Shown piece by piece: positions 1 through 7,476 of a DNA stretch of 9,160 nt. Each line of letters starts with the position of its first letter. The stretch's first letter is position 1. The notes beneath the pieces were generated by a model. The model was not told the origin of the DNA. It did no database searches and was given only the letters and a program-made list of their open reading frames with translations. The stretch is from Saprospiraceae bacterium. GTDB taxonomy: Bacteria; Bacteroidota; Bacteroidia; Chitinophagales; Saprospiraceae. The translations under genes were made by a program, and so were the position numbers. The stretch lies in the NCBI GenBank assembly GCA_020630045.1, contig JAHDCE010000084.1, forward strand, positions 1-9,160, in the 5' to 3' direction.

Positions 1-4
1 AAGT

Positions 5-1048
5 ATGAAAAATAATCTGTATTACATTTTCCTCTTTTCTTTCCTTGCATTCCTTTGTTCTTGCGATACGCAAAACCCGGAAGTTACTACAGGAAATGAA
101 CGTTGCGACTATCTGGATTTCAAAACACCCGGTGCTTTTCAACAAGCCGGGGTGCAAATGATTCAACTGGAAGAGGGCTTTAAAGTCTGGACGAAACGAT
201 TCGGAAATAATCCGGATATGAAAGTGCTCCTTCTTCATGGTGGTCCCGCCCTGACTCATGAATACATGGAATGTTTTGAAAGCTTTTTCCCACAAGCAGG
301 AATAGAGTTTTATCATTATGACCAACTCGGGTCACATTATTCGGATAAACCGGATAATGACAGCCTTTGGACCATTGAGCGATTCGTCGAAGAAGTGGAA
401 CAAGTAAGAAAAGGCCTAGGGCTCGATAAAGACAATTTTTATATACTCGGCAGTTCTTGGGGAGGAATTCTTGGAATGGAATACGCATTGAAATACCAAG
501 AAAATATGAAAGGGTTGATTGTCTGTAACATGACGGCGGATTTTGACAAATACGAAGCTTTCAATGCTAAATTGAGGAGCCAAATGCGACAATCATTAAT
601 CGACTCTTTGGAATACTATGAAAACAAAAAAGATTATCACAATCAAGAATACTTGGATTTGGTATTCGAAGAATATTACACCAAACACATTTGTCGCTTC
701 CCTTCGAAGGATTGGCCGGAACCGATACTCCGTAGTTTCGGACATATCAACCAGCATGTATATGAATATATGCAAGGGCCTAGCGAATTCGTTCCGGGAG
801 GAATTCTAAAACACTGGTCCGTTTGGGATGATTTGAAAATATTGGAAGTTCCATCGTTGATGGTAGGAGCCAAGTACGATACAATGAATCCGGAAGAAAT
901 GAAAGAAATGAGTGAGCTGGTTCAAAATGGAAGATATCTATACTGTGCGAATGGAAGCCATCTCGCAATGTGGGACGAACAAGAGTTTTTTATGGACGGC
1001 GTCATTGATTTTATTAAAGATGTGGACGCCGGAGAATTTGCTAAGTAA
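5..1048 (+). CDS. Lipoprotein alpha/beta hydrolase, proline iminopeptidase-like (peptidase family S33)
   Basis: Probable serine aminopeptidase that removes N-terminal proline (or a similar residue) from peptides, anchored to a membrane by a lipid. Residues 1-20 form a short basic start, a hydrophobic run and a lipobox-like end (LCSC); Cys18 or Cys20 would be lipidated. The fold's landmarks are in order: oxyanion motif HGGP at 78-81, DQLGS at 106-110, nucleophile elbow GSSWGG at 149-154 (Ser151), the cap-region motif GPSEF at 258-262 typical of proline iminopeptidases, acid Asp292 in the AKYDTMNP segment, and His319 in NGSHLAMW. All three triad residues are present and the 347-residue length is normal for the family plus a signal. 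The start is the only ATG giving the full signal; just four bases lie upstream, so promoter and ribosome site are not visible. A small lipoprotein gene follows after 75 bases. The family call is strong; exact substrate is inferred. Confidence 0.88.
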   Translation: MKNNLYYIFLFSFLAFLCSCDTQNPEVTTGNERCDYLDFKTPGAFQQAGVQMIQLEEGFKVWTKRFGNNPDMKVLLLHGGPALTHEYMECFESFFPQAGIEFYHYDQLGSHYSDKPDNDSLWTIERFVEEVEQVRKGLGLDKDNFYILGSSWGGILGMEYALKYQENMKGLIVCNMTADFDKYEAFNAKLRSQMRQSLIDSLEYYENKKDYHNQEYLDLVFEEYYTKHICRFPSKDWPEPILRSFGHINQHVYEYMQGPSEFVPGGILKHWSVWDDLKILEVPSLMVGAKYDTMNPEEMKEMSELVQNGRYLYCANGSHLAMWDEQEFFMDGVIDFIKDVDAGEFAK

Positions 1049-1123
1049 TAGATGTGATCGTGGAATTTTTGGACGTACTCGGTTTCTTGTGATAACAGCT
1101 TCTAATAAGACAAAATAATCATT

Positions 1124-1549
1124 ATGAAAAAACACTCGTTTATATACACACTAATCGCAATTGTATCTCTAGTAGCATGCAATCACTCTTCTGTCGAAGA
1201 AAAGCCCAAGGAGGAAGTCATCGAAAACCCATCGACTCAAAAGAAGGAACAAGCGGCGGATGAACATAAAGTTCCGCCTTCCGGCGAAATTAAAAAAGCG
1301 AAATTCGTGAACGCCACCGTTTACGCCGGATCAACCGACTATTCATTCAAAATCGGCGAAGAAGAGTTGACGGTTCGTGTCTCCAATATACCGGACGAAA
1401 AAGACCCTGGTCCCAAGCTACCGGAAACCTTACTCGAATCGAATCCAAAGGAGGGGCCTCCCGGACCCAATCCGGAAATGGTCGGAAAAAACTTTGATCT
1501 GATTTACAATGACAAAGGGGATTTACTAGAAATAAAATTGTCAGAATAA
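1124..1549 (+). CDS. Small lipoprotein of unknown function
   Basis: A 141-residue predicted lipoprotein that I do not recognise. The N-terminus has Lys2-Lys3, a hydrophobic stretch (about 6-17) and the lipobox LVAC with Cys19. Residues 20-55 are a highly charged, Glu/Lys/Pro-rich linker that is probably disordered. The rest (56-141) looks like a small beta-rich domain, with the patterns KFVNATVYAG, FKIGEEELTVRV and a C-terminal FDLIYNDKGDLLEIKL, separated by a Pro/Gly-rich loop around 94-118. The Glu pair at 24-25 after the lipid Cys could act as a Bacteroidota surface-export signal, but this is speculative. The ATG is preceded by AT-rich sequence without a clear Shine-Dalgarno, which is usual in this phylum. 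It lies 75 bases after the hydrolase gene in the same direction and may share its transcript. Its stop codon abuts the shared terminator hairpin. Confidence 0.75.
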   Translation: MKKHSFIYTLIAIVSLVACNHSSVEEKPKEEVIENPSTQKKEQAADEHKVPPSGEIKKAKFVNATVYAGSTDYSFKIGEEELTVRVSNIPDEKDPGPKLPETLLESNPKEGPPGPNPEMVGKNFDLIYNDKGDLLEIKLSE

Positions 1550-1583
1550 AAAAACGGGTCGGCAAAGCCGACCCGTTCGTTTT
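1548..1583. terminator. Bidirectional intrinsic terminator between convergent genes
   Basis: A perfect 11-bp stem (1553-1563 pairing with 1567-1577), GC-rich in its core, closes on an AAA loop. On the - strand the stem runs straight into a T tract (1554 back to 1548), giving a textbook terminator for the metalloprotease gene that stops at 1600. On the + strand the stem is followed by CG and four T (1580-1583), a weaker signal for the lipoprotein gene. The A tract overlaps the lipoprotein's TAA stop (1547-1549). Confidence 0.9.
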
Positions 1584-1599
1584 CGAAGTCATTCCAAGT

Positions 1600-4500
1600 C
1601 TATCGTTCAATAACAAATTTTCTCGTGACTCGGGAATGTGCTCCGATACGGATATCCATGATATAATACCCAGAAGTGAATGATGATAGGTTGATTGCCT
1701 TCCGCGATTTCCCTTTGGAAATGTCCACGGATTGGGAATGGACGACCGAACCCAACAAATTGATGATATTGATTTGAATTTCTTCTTGTTCAGCTTGCTC
1801 GATGTCCAAGTACAGGACATCGCTTGCCGGATTCGGAGATAATGAATAACGGCCATTTGTATTCATAGATGAGTTTCGTTGTCCGGCCACTCTCATCACC
1901 GGCGGCGTATAGGTGACAATCTCACTGTACTGTGACCAGACTTCATCTTCGCAATATGTCCTTACTCGGAACTGATAAGTGACACCGGGCGTCAAGAAAT
2001 TCATTCGTTTGAAGTTGTTGCCCGGAGTGGTTCCGGAAACCAGCCAAGATCCTCCGCCTTGAGATTTGTACCTGATTTGATGCTTGATAGCGGTGGGTTG
2101 CGGTGTCCATTCGATTTTGGAATCTCCGTTCGCGTATTGTGAAAAAGAGATGTTCTCAGGCCCTGCACATGTACTAATGAAAATCCTTTCCAAGTTACTA
2201 TAATTCCCCCAGCCGGACGAGCTGCATTCGGCCCGTACCCGATACTCGTACAATCGATACTGATTGAGTCCGGTAATGGTTTTGGAATTCGATAACGTTC
2301 CCACAACCGTCCAAGGGTTACTCACATTCGGATTATGTTCTCGATACCTCACTTGATATTTTATGGCATCCGGGACAGGATCCCAAGTTAAATTCAAACT
2401 CGAATTCGTAGGGATTGTTGCTTGTACATTCGTAGGAATCGGGCATTCTTCTTCGAATATCGCATAGTAAATCACATTCGCATTGACAGCAAAAGAATAA
2501 GGGTTGTCCGTCGACAATGGTATTCCCGAATCTTCCCACCTCACGAACTTGAATCCGGGAGCCGGATGGGCTGTCAATGAAGCGGTACTCCCCGAGACAT
2601 AGTTCCCTTCTCCACTTATGGTTCCTGCATAATAGGGGATAGATGTGACGCTGATATCAAAATAATCGTTACCCGGACAATCCAAATTCACAAGGGGGGA
2701 AGTCCAAGCATAATCGTTGTCATATTCAATGGATTCGATGATGTTCTGTTCATGGTCGATGATGTAACCGAAGTAATACAGCCCATTTCCGGGAAGGCCG
2801 CTCCAATTACACAATAGTGTACTTACGCTTCTAGTAGTAGTTTCGCCCGGAGCCAAATCGGCAATGAATTGCGTCGCTCCGACTTGATAATCGGAAGTCG
2901 TAATATTGGCGTCCGTAGACAAGTAAAATGCGAGTCTGGTAAATTCACCCATCGCCACCATGCCATTATTAATGACCTCCACACTCGCACTGAATGAACT
3001 GCTAGAAGGCGTATAAGAAAAACTAGGTGTTCCGATTGTCGTCAAATTGATGCCGGGCACGGGGCAGTTCACCAAGCTAGCCGTATTTGAACCGCTGTTT
3101 CCTGTATTATTGGTTTCGTCGCTTTCTTCGTTGTCATTTTCATAATCAATGATATATCCCAGATAATAAGTACCGGCCGGCAGGCTTGCCACATTACACA
3201 AATCCACCGAGAATGCTTCCCCTCCGAATCCTCCGATATTGATCGGGCCGACGAAGTCGGTTCCTAGGAGATAGTCGTCGGTAGTGATGTTGGCATCCGT
3301 AGAGGCATAATACCCCAAAGTACAAGCGCTCGAAGCCTGATTGCCTACATTTTCAATATTCAAATTAAAAGAAACATTGTGTCCGTCCGGGTCGATAATA
3401 ATCACAGCCGAACCCGCTTGGGTCGTCAAATCGGGAGAATAACAATCCAATAATCCAGGAGAAATTTGACGTTCGGAATTGTCGTCCTCATCACTCTCAT
3501 CTTGGCTGTCTGTATAATCAATAATGTACCCCAAGTACAAATAACCATCTGATAATCCCGTAACAGAACACAAATCAAGAACAAAGTTTTCAGTGCTTGT
3601 TCCGCCGGGAGCAAGCGAACCGACCAAGTCCGTTCCTAGTAGAAAATCCGAATTGTCGATAATGTTATCCGTCGAAGCATAGTACCCGACGTAGGAAGTG
3701 GTCGATGATAAATTACCCGTATTTTCTACTACAAGCGACATGGTGGCAATATTTCCCGAAAGGGAAAAACTCTCGGTCCCCGTCCGGGTAGTGAGGTTGG
3801 GTTTGAAACAATCGACTTCCGCCGTTTCCGGCGAACTGGAAATGGTGTTGTCCGCTTCATTACTTTCTGTACACTCCGACAGATAGTCAATGATATATCC
3901 CAAGTGGTAAGTGCCGTCGGCAAAACCTGATAATCCACAAAAGTCCACATAAAAACTATGGGCGAAAACTTGGTTGGGAACCATGCTAGGCAGGTCGTCA
4001 GTTCCTAGGAGAATGTCGCCCGTAGTGATGGTCGAATTGGTCGAAGCATAATAACCGATTTTACAAGGCACCGAATTCCCGTCACCATTATTGACGACAG
4101 TCATAGAGAAATTGGCGTAAGTGCCACTACTTCCTATGGAAATATTTTCCGTACCTGCCAGAGTCGTTAAATTCGGTGTCGGGCTGATGCAATCGATGGG
4201 ATAAGTATCGCCGTTGCTTTTGGTATTGTCGGTTTCATCCCATTCAATGATGGAGTTTGCCGGGTCTATTATACCACCAATAAAATAAGTGTCATTTGGT
4301 ATTCCTAATGAACAGAAGTCGAGATTGAAAGAGAAACTTTGATGTTCTCCGGGAGTCAAACTGTTCAGGGTATAAGTACCTAGCAGGTTGTCGGAGGTAT
4401 TAATCGTTGCATCCGTAGATGCATATACCCTAAGTGTTGATACGGCTGAAGTTTGACCGCCATTGTTCGATACGGTAGCGGCTCCGGTGACAATATTCTC

Positions 4501-5841
4501 TGTCGAGAAACTGAATGCCGGACTCGTTTCTTCGAACTCCAGATTAGGAAGACAATTGATATTGATGACATTCGGCCAAACTACAGTATTGTCCGATTCA
4601 TTACTTTCTGCGACAACTTCACTGCGATCCAATATCGCACCGACATAATAATTGTTATTGGAAACACCGCCCAAATCACATAAGTCAATAGTAAAATTGA
4701 ATTCCTTAATGGTTCCGGCAGGAATGTTAGAAAGTGATTGGAATGCGATAAGGTCATCGGATGAAGCGGTTACGGTCAAATTGCTACTTAAATAAATGCC
4801 TATATCGCCTCCGATGACATCTTCTGTTCCCACATTTACAGCCTTAACGGTGATATAAAGGTCATTTCCGATTTGAACCACAATCAGTGAATTGGTCAAA
4901 ACCCTCAAATTGGCTATCGGATTGCTATTGCAGACGAGGTAATCCCGTTCGAATAAGTTTTCATACATACGGCAATACTGGCCGGTCGTCAAAGTCGTCC
5001 GACAAGATTTACGTGAATAGGACATGAAGTTGGTGGTGTCAGGCGAATACACCCAGCCGTTCGAATCGGTTTCATAATTGTCGGGATCATCATTTCCATT
5101 ATAGTTACAATCGGATTGGACTTTACCCGAAATGTTGGGGTCTGCCGGGGTGTCGCAAATCAAATCTCCTGCCGTTTCACAGTTCGATCCGTCTACCAAC
5201 TCTTCCCCTGTGTTGTTGACCTGATGAGTGTGGTACAATCCGAAATAATGCCCCATCTCATGGGTCAACGAATTGCCGGGAATCAGGCAGCTATTGCCGA
5301 CGACTACCAAGTCATCCCCTTCTTCATCCCAAGGAAAACTGGCGAAGCCGCAAATGGTGTCCCCATCGGAAGCACGGACGAGACCTGGAAAATAGATGTT
5401 ACATACATCCGGTACATTGTGGTCGGTTTGTACGGTTTTTTCATTGTCCGTCGAATTGCTTCCGCGATCGAAATCGAAGTAATCCGTATCGTCAATGTAG
5501 TTGATGGGCCCGCACATGACCAAATTAATGAATGCGTTATTGAAGTAATTATTCGTGATTCCCAAATAGTTGAAGACCTCTTCTTCCGAGACGCCTTCCG
5601 AGCCGTTATTTTTGCGAATGATGTGTATCTGTATGGGAATATCTTGCATGGTGGCATTGCCCGGAAGGGTTTTCATGGCATGAAAATACTCACGACGTTC
5701 CTTCTTTTGAATCGCTTTTTCCATGTTCTTGGGTTCCTTGGGCGCTTCCGCACCACAGTAAATATGTTCAGCATGTTGGGCAGTCGTTCCAAGGCCTACG
5801 AATAGCAGGCATAACAAAACAGCGGTCAGTTTCATTTTCAT
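1600..5841 (-). CDS. Secreted M43-family zinc metalloprotease with six CARDB units, two Fn3 domains and T9SS sorting domain
   Basis: Extracellular or surface metzincin endopeptidase of 1413 residues. I chose the ATG at 5841 because it opens directly into a signal peptide (MKMKLTAVLLCLLFVG, likely cleavage after Ala21 leaving Gln22); the frame extends to a TTG at 5862 but that puts polar residues in front. Residues 22-65 look like a propeptide with Cys29. The catalytic domain (about 66-305) has HEMGHYFGLYH at 194-204 (zinc His194, His198, His204; Glu195), the M43-like CDTP at 229-232, and a Met-turn NFMSY with Met273. Then come six CARDB-like units (309-1055), a Flg_new/InlB-B-type repeat (about 1063-1132, with GFKFVRWED), two Fn3 domains (about 1133-1224 and 1226-1313) and a type A sorting domain (about 1330-1413). 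Substrate is unknown; CARDB and Fn3 parts probably bind or space. It is the last gene of a co-directional - strand series and ends at a strong terminator. Confidence 0.92.
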   Translation of the reverse strand: MKMKLTAVLLCLLFVGLGTTAQHAEHIYCGAEAPKEPKNMEKAIQKKERREYFHAMKTLPGNATMQDIPIQIHIIRKNNGSEGVSEEEVFNYLGITNNYFNNAFINLVMCGPINYIDDTDYFDFDRGSNSTDNEKTVQTDHNVPDVCNIYFPGLVRASDGDTICGFASFPWDEEGDDLVVVGNSCLIPGNSLTHEMGHYFGLYHTHQVNNTGEELVDGSNCETAGDLICDTPADPNISGKVQSDCNYNGNDDPDNYETDSNGWVYSPDTTNFMSYSRKSCRTTLTTGQYCRMYENLFERDYLVCNSNPIANLRVLTNSLIVVQIGNDLYITVKAVNVGTEDVIGGDIGIYLSSNLTVTASSDDLIAFQSLSNIPAGTIKEFNFTIDLCDLGGVSNNNYYVGAILDRSEVVAESNESDNTVVWPNVININCLPNLEFEETSPAFSFSTENIVTGAATVSNNGGQTSAVSTLRVYASTDATINTSDNLLGTYTLNSLTPGEHQSFSFNLDFCSLGIPNDTYFIGGIIDPANSIIEWDETDNTKSNGDTYPIDCISPTPNLTTLAGTENISIGSSGTYANFSMTVVNNGDGNSVPCKIGYYASTNSTITTGDILLGTDDLPSMVPNQVFAHSFYVDFCGLSGFADGTYHLGYIIDYLSECTESNEADNTISSSPETAEVDCFKPNLTTRTGTESFSLSGNIATMSLVVENTGNLSSTTSYVGYYASTDNIIDNSDFLLGTDLVGSLAPGGTSTENFVLDLCSVTGLSDGYLYLGYIIDYTDSQDESDEDDNSERQISPGLLDCYSPDLTTQAGSAVIIIDPDGHNVSFNLNIENVGNQASSACTLGYYASTDANITTDDYLLGTDFVGPINIGGFGGEAFSVDLCNVASLPAGTYYLGYIIDYENDNEESDETNNTGNSGSNTASLVNCPVPGINLTTIGTPSFSYTPSSSSFSASVEVINNGMVAMGEFTRLAFYLSTDANITTSDYQVGATQFIADLAPGETTTRSVSTLLCNWSGLPGNGLYYFGYIIDHEQNIIESIEYDNDYAWTSPLVNLDCPGNDYFDISVTSIPYYAGTISGEGNYVSGSTASLTAHPAPGFKFVRWEDSGIPLSTDNPYSFAVNANVIYYAIFEEECPIPTNVQATIPTNSSLNLTWDPVPDAIKYQVRYREHNPNVSNPWTVVGTLSNSKTITGLNQYRLYEYRVRAECSSSGWGNYSNLERIFISTCAGPENISFSQYANGDSKIEWTPQPTAIKHQIRYKSQGGGSWLVSGTTPGNNFKRMNFLTPGVTYQFRVRTYCEDEVWSQYSEIVTYTPPVMRVAGQRNSSMNTNGRYSLSPNPASDVLYLDIEQAEQEEIQINIINLLGSVVHSQSVDISKGKSRKAINLSSFTSGYYIMDIRIGAHSRVTRKFVIER
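1603..1854 (-). other. C-terminal type IX secretion sorting domain (type A) of the metalloprotease
   Basis: The last 84 residues read RYSLSPNPASDVLYLDIE at their start, then an INIINLLGSVV strand, a SSFTSGYYIMDI strand and a final RVTRKFVIER. This is the usual order of type A T9SS sorting domains (SPNP, then a G-x-Y strand, then a closing K-F-hydrophobic strand). It predicts transport across the outer membrane and removal or attachment by the T9SS sortase-like machinery. The protein ends exactly where such domains normally do. Confidence 0.92.
2677..4917 (-). repeat. Six tandem CARDB-like protein repeats inside the metalloprotease
   Basis: Six consecutive units of about 120-130 residues, at 4552-4917, 4189-4551, 3808-4188, 3442-3807, 3064-3441 and 2677-3063. 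Most share the order YYASTDxxIxTxDxLLGT, a SLxPG turn, a DLC motif, an LGYIIDY strand, an acidic ESxExDNT loop and a closing Asp/Asn-Cys. The first and last units are the most diverged. DNA copies have drifted, although short stretches such as GTTCCTAG and TATATCCC recur. This pattern is typical of CARDB (cell adhesion related, bacterial) beta-sandwich domains. Each unit keeps two Cys (DLC and the terminal one), which could pair into a disulphide within the unit. Confidence 0.85.
5230..5262 (-). other. Zinc-binding catalytic motif HExxHxxGxxH of the metalloprotease
   Basis: On the - strand this segment encodes HEMGHYFGLYH, the extended metzincin zinc motif: three His ligands, the general-base Glu and the hinge Gly. 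The Met-turn that completes the site lies about 70 residues further on. No key residue is missing, so the enzyme is expected to be active. Confidence 0.95.
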
Positions 5842-5848
5842 CGTGTCA

Positions 5849-5860
5849 GGATTTAAATCC
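5849..5860. promoter_or_regulatory. Perfect 12-bp palindrome just upstream of the metalloprotease start
   Basis: GGATTTAAATCC reads identically on both strands and sits 7 to 19 bases upstream of the ATG at 5841, where a ribosome would bind. It could be an operator half-site pair or could fold or pair in the mRNA. A 12-bp palindrome can also occur by chance, and I see no second copy in the window. Role is inferred only from position. Confidence 0.3.
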
Positions 5861-5967
5861 AAGGCGGAGAACCTCGGTTGTGTTCTATAAAATCATCATT
5901 CACCTGCAAGATGCGTAGGAAACCACCGACTTGAAATTTGAAATTTTTGATTTGTGTAAAAACGGAA

Positions 5968-7419
5968 CTACGATATGAGTAATCGCCGACAGAGCCATCT
6001 GACAGGTAAAGAATCCTTGAACATGGTATGTTTTTGGTCAAGGGTTTCTATTTCTTCCGCTATTGCGGAAAAATGTTTCCCTTTTTTCCTTTCCCTTATG
6101 GGAATCCTTTTGATAACCCTTAGGAACTTCATGAAAACGGAAGCGACATCCACCCAAAAGGTTTCTTCAGGAGTTTTGTATCTCGTATTTTGATACAAGT
6201 TCGTGATTTCACGATCGAATAATTCTTCTTCTTGTTCCTCAAAATAAATGATGGCAAGCACGAACCTACTATAATACATTTCGCGCTGGGGTAGCAAGTG
6301 GATGTCTTTCGACAAATGACGTCGAGCCACCTCGGGAAACCCTGTAAAAACAAAACACATCGCAATTAGGAATCCGAACCGTGGTTGTACACGGTCGTTT
6401 GATAAAATGGCTTCCTTATGACGTTGATAAACCTCAATGCATTCTTCATATTGCTCTAGCTTGGAAAGGATGCTGGTGTAATTAAAAACGACTTCTAGCC
6501 TTGACCAGTTTTTATGTCGCTCCATCAAGGCGACACATCGCTCAAAATACTTGGCGGAAGTTTCGAAATCATTTAAAAAATAAAAACACTGTCCGAGCCA
6601 ATTGTAAAAGTCCCGCTCGTGTTCGGACAACTGTGGACGTATTTTTGAAACGGTTTCGTGCAAGTCCAAAAGTCGGGTTAATAACCGGATTCTTTTATGG
6701 TGATCTTTTTCATGCAAAAGCAATGCGAGCCAATGGTAATATTGGAATAAGGGCTCGCTTGAAAGACCTTTGTCGAATTCAGGAAATTCTTTCGGAACGT
6801 CAAACTGAATAGGGGATTGGGAATGCTTGGTCACATAATATATAAACCCTCTTTTATAGTTCAATGTACGGAATCCTTCCAAGGAAAATTTTTGCCAATC
6901 CTTTTCTGAAATATCGAGTAGTTCCGCTAAATAAGGATAGTCTTTTAAGTCTTCTTGTTTGTGGTGGGTGAGGTAGTCGTAAAACTTGTCGATTAACCGG
7001 ATGCGTACTTGGTAGTCCTGTTCTTTTCCGGCCTTTCGAAAATACTTATTCCACTCCTTTTCGAATAACTCATATAGTTTTCGATCCAATAAAATGTCCA
7101 ACCAGATCAATGTGGAATTGTAATGCATAGAACGTCCGGCTTTGAAATCCTTTGTAATGAATTCCAAAACGAGAAAACGTTCGATTTCTTCGCTGACCAG
7201 TCTTTGGATGTGTCGGAACTTGTGGTCTTCTTTTTTCGAATAGGGTTTGCCGAAAATCATTTGGAAAAAACGTGTCTTATCCGGTTCTTCGTCACCGTTC
7301 ATGTTTTTCAAAGCCTGAAAAAACGCTTTGACTCCCTTCGTTTTTTTCTTCCCTAGTTCCTGTTCGATTCCTTGAATTTCCAAACGGGTCAAGCATTGTA
7401 CCAATGCTTTCGTTTTCAT
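5968..7419 (-). CDS. Uncharacterised helical, TPR-like protein
   Basis: A 483-residue protein without signal peptide or membrane segment, so probably cytoplasmic. It is rich in Phe, Leu, Glu, Lys and aromatic residues and looks almost entirely alpha-helical. The N-terminal part (about 8-90) has a pattern I associate with a large uncharacterised Bacteroidota family: a sort of LTRLEIQGIEQ helix, a KAFFQALK helix, then FQMIFGKPYSKKEDHKFRH followed by a long helix ending in ERFLVLEF. The region 267-395 fits TPR-type helical pairs, best at 271-299 (YNWLGQCFYFLNDFETSAKYF), with further pairs around 309-337 and 345-370. A basic patch (KRIPIRERKKGK, 437-448) precedes the last helix. Such proteins normally serve as protein-binding scaffolds; no enzyme motif is visible. 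The ATG at 7419 has AAGGA shortly upstream, supporting this start. It lies 57 bases after the Fn3 gene and 126 before the protease ATG, so co-transcription is possible. Confidence 0.82.
   Translation of the reverse strand: MKTKALVQCLTRLEIQGIEQELGKKKTKGVKAFFQALKNMNGDEEPDKTRFFQMIFGKPYSKKEDHKFRHIQRLVSEEIERFLVLEFITKDFKAGRSMHYNSTLIWLDILLDRKLYELFEKEWNKYFRKAGKEQDYQVRIRLIDKFYDYLTHHKQEDLKDYPYLAELLDISEKDWQKFSLEGFRTLNYKRGFIYYVTKHSQSPIQFDVPKEFPEFDKGLSSEPLFQYYHWLALLLHEKDHHKRIRLLTRLLDLHETVSKIRPQLSEHERDFYNWLGQCFYFLNDFETSAKYFERCVALMERHKNWSRLEVVFNYTSILSKLEQYEECIEVYQRHKEAILSNDRVQPRFGFLIAMCFVFTGFPEVARRHLSKDIHLLPQREMYYSRFVLAIIYFEEQEEELFDREITNLYQNTRYKTPEETFWVDVASVFMKFLRVIKRIPIRERKKGKHFSAIAEEIETLDQKHTMFKDSLPVRWLCRRLLIS
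7391..7409 (-). other. Inverted repeat in the first codons of the TPR-like gene
   Basis: A perfect 8-bp stem (7391-7398 with 7402-7409) with a 3-base loop covers codons 4-10 of the TPR-like gene, about 11 to 29 bases into the mRNA. A hairpin there could slow translation initiation. The stem is only moderately GC-rich, and coding constraints alone could produce it. Confidence 0.35.
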
Positions 7420-7439
7420 GTGTCCTTATAGTTTCGGTT

Positions 7440-7452
7440 GCGGAATATCCGC
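7440..7452 (-). other. Short hairpin in the leader of the TPR-like gene
   Basis: GCGGAATATCCGC can fold as a 5-bp GC-rich stem with a 3-base loop. It lies in the 57-base gap between the Fn3 gene stop and the TPR-like gene start, about 20 bases ahead of the ATG. No T tract follows on either strand, so it is not a convincing terminator. It could be a small mRNA stability or processing element, or a protein-binding dyad. Confidence 0.3.
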
Positions 7453-7476
7453 TGTCAAAGCAATGAGTTATTCCAT

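Noticed and set aside
1347..1856. A 169-codon open frame on the - strand
   Set aside because: It crosses the terminator hairpin and overlaps both the lipoprotein gene and the end of the protease in another frame; the product has no domain features.
2677..4917. Possible CRISPR or DNA-level tandem array because of recurring short motifs
   Set aside because: The recurrence follows protein repeats of about 120-130 residues with diverged codons; there are no short identical repeats with spacers.
5116..5805. A 229-codon open frame on the + strand
   Set aside because: It is antisense to the catalytic domain of the metalloprotease, which has a full set of conserved motifs on the - strand. The + strand product shows no recognisable domain.
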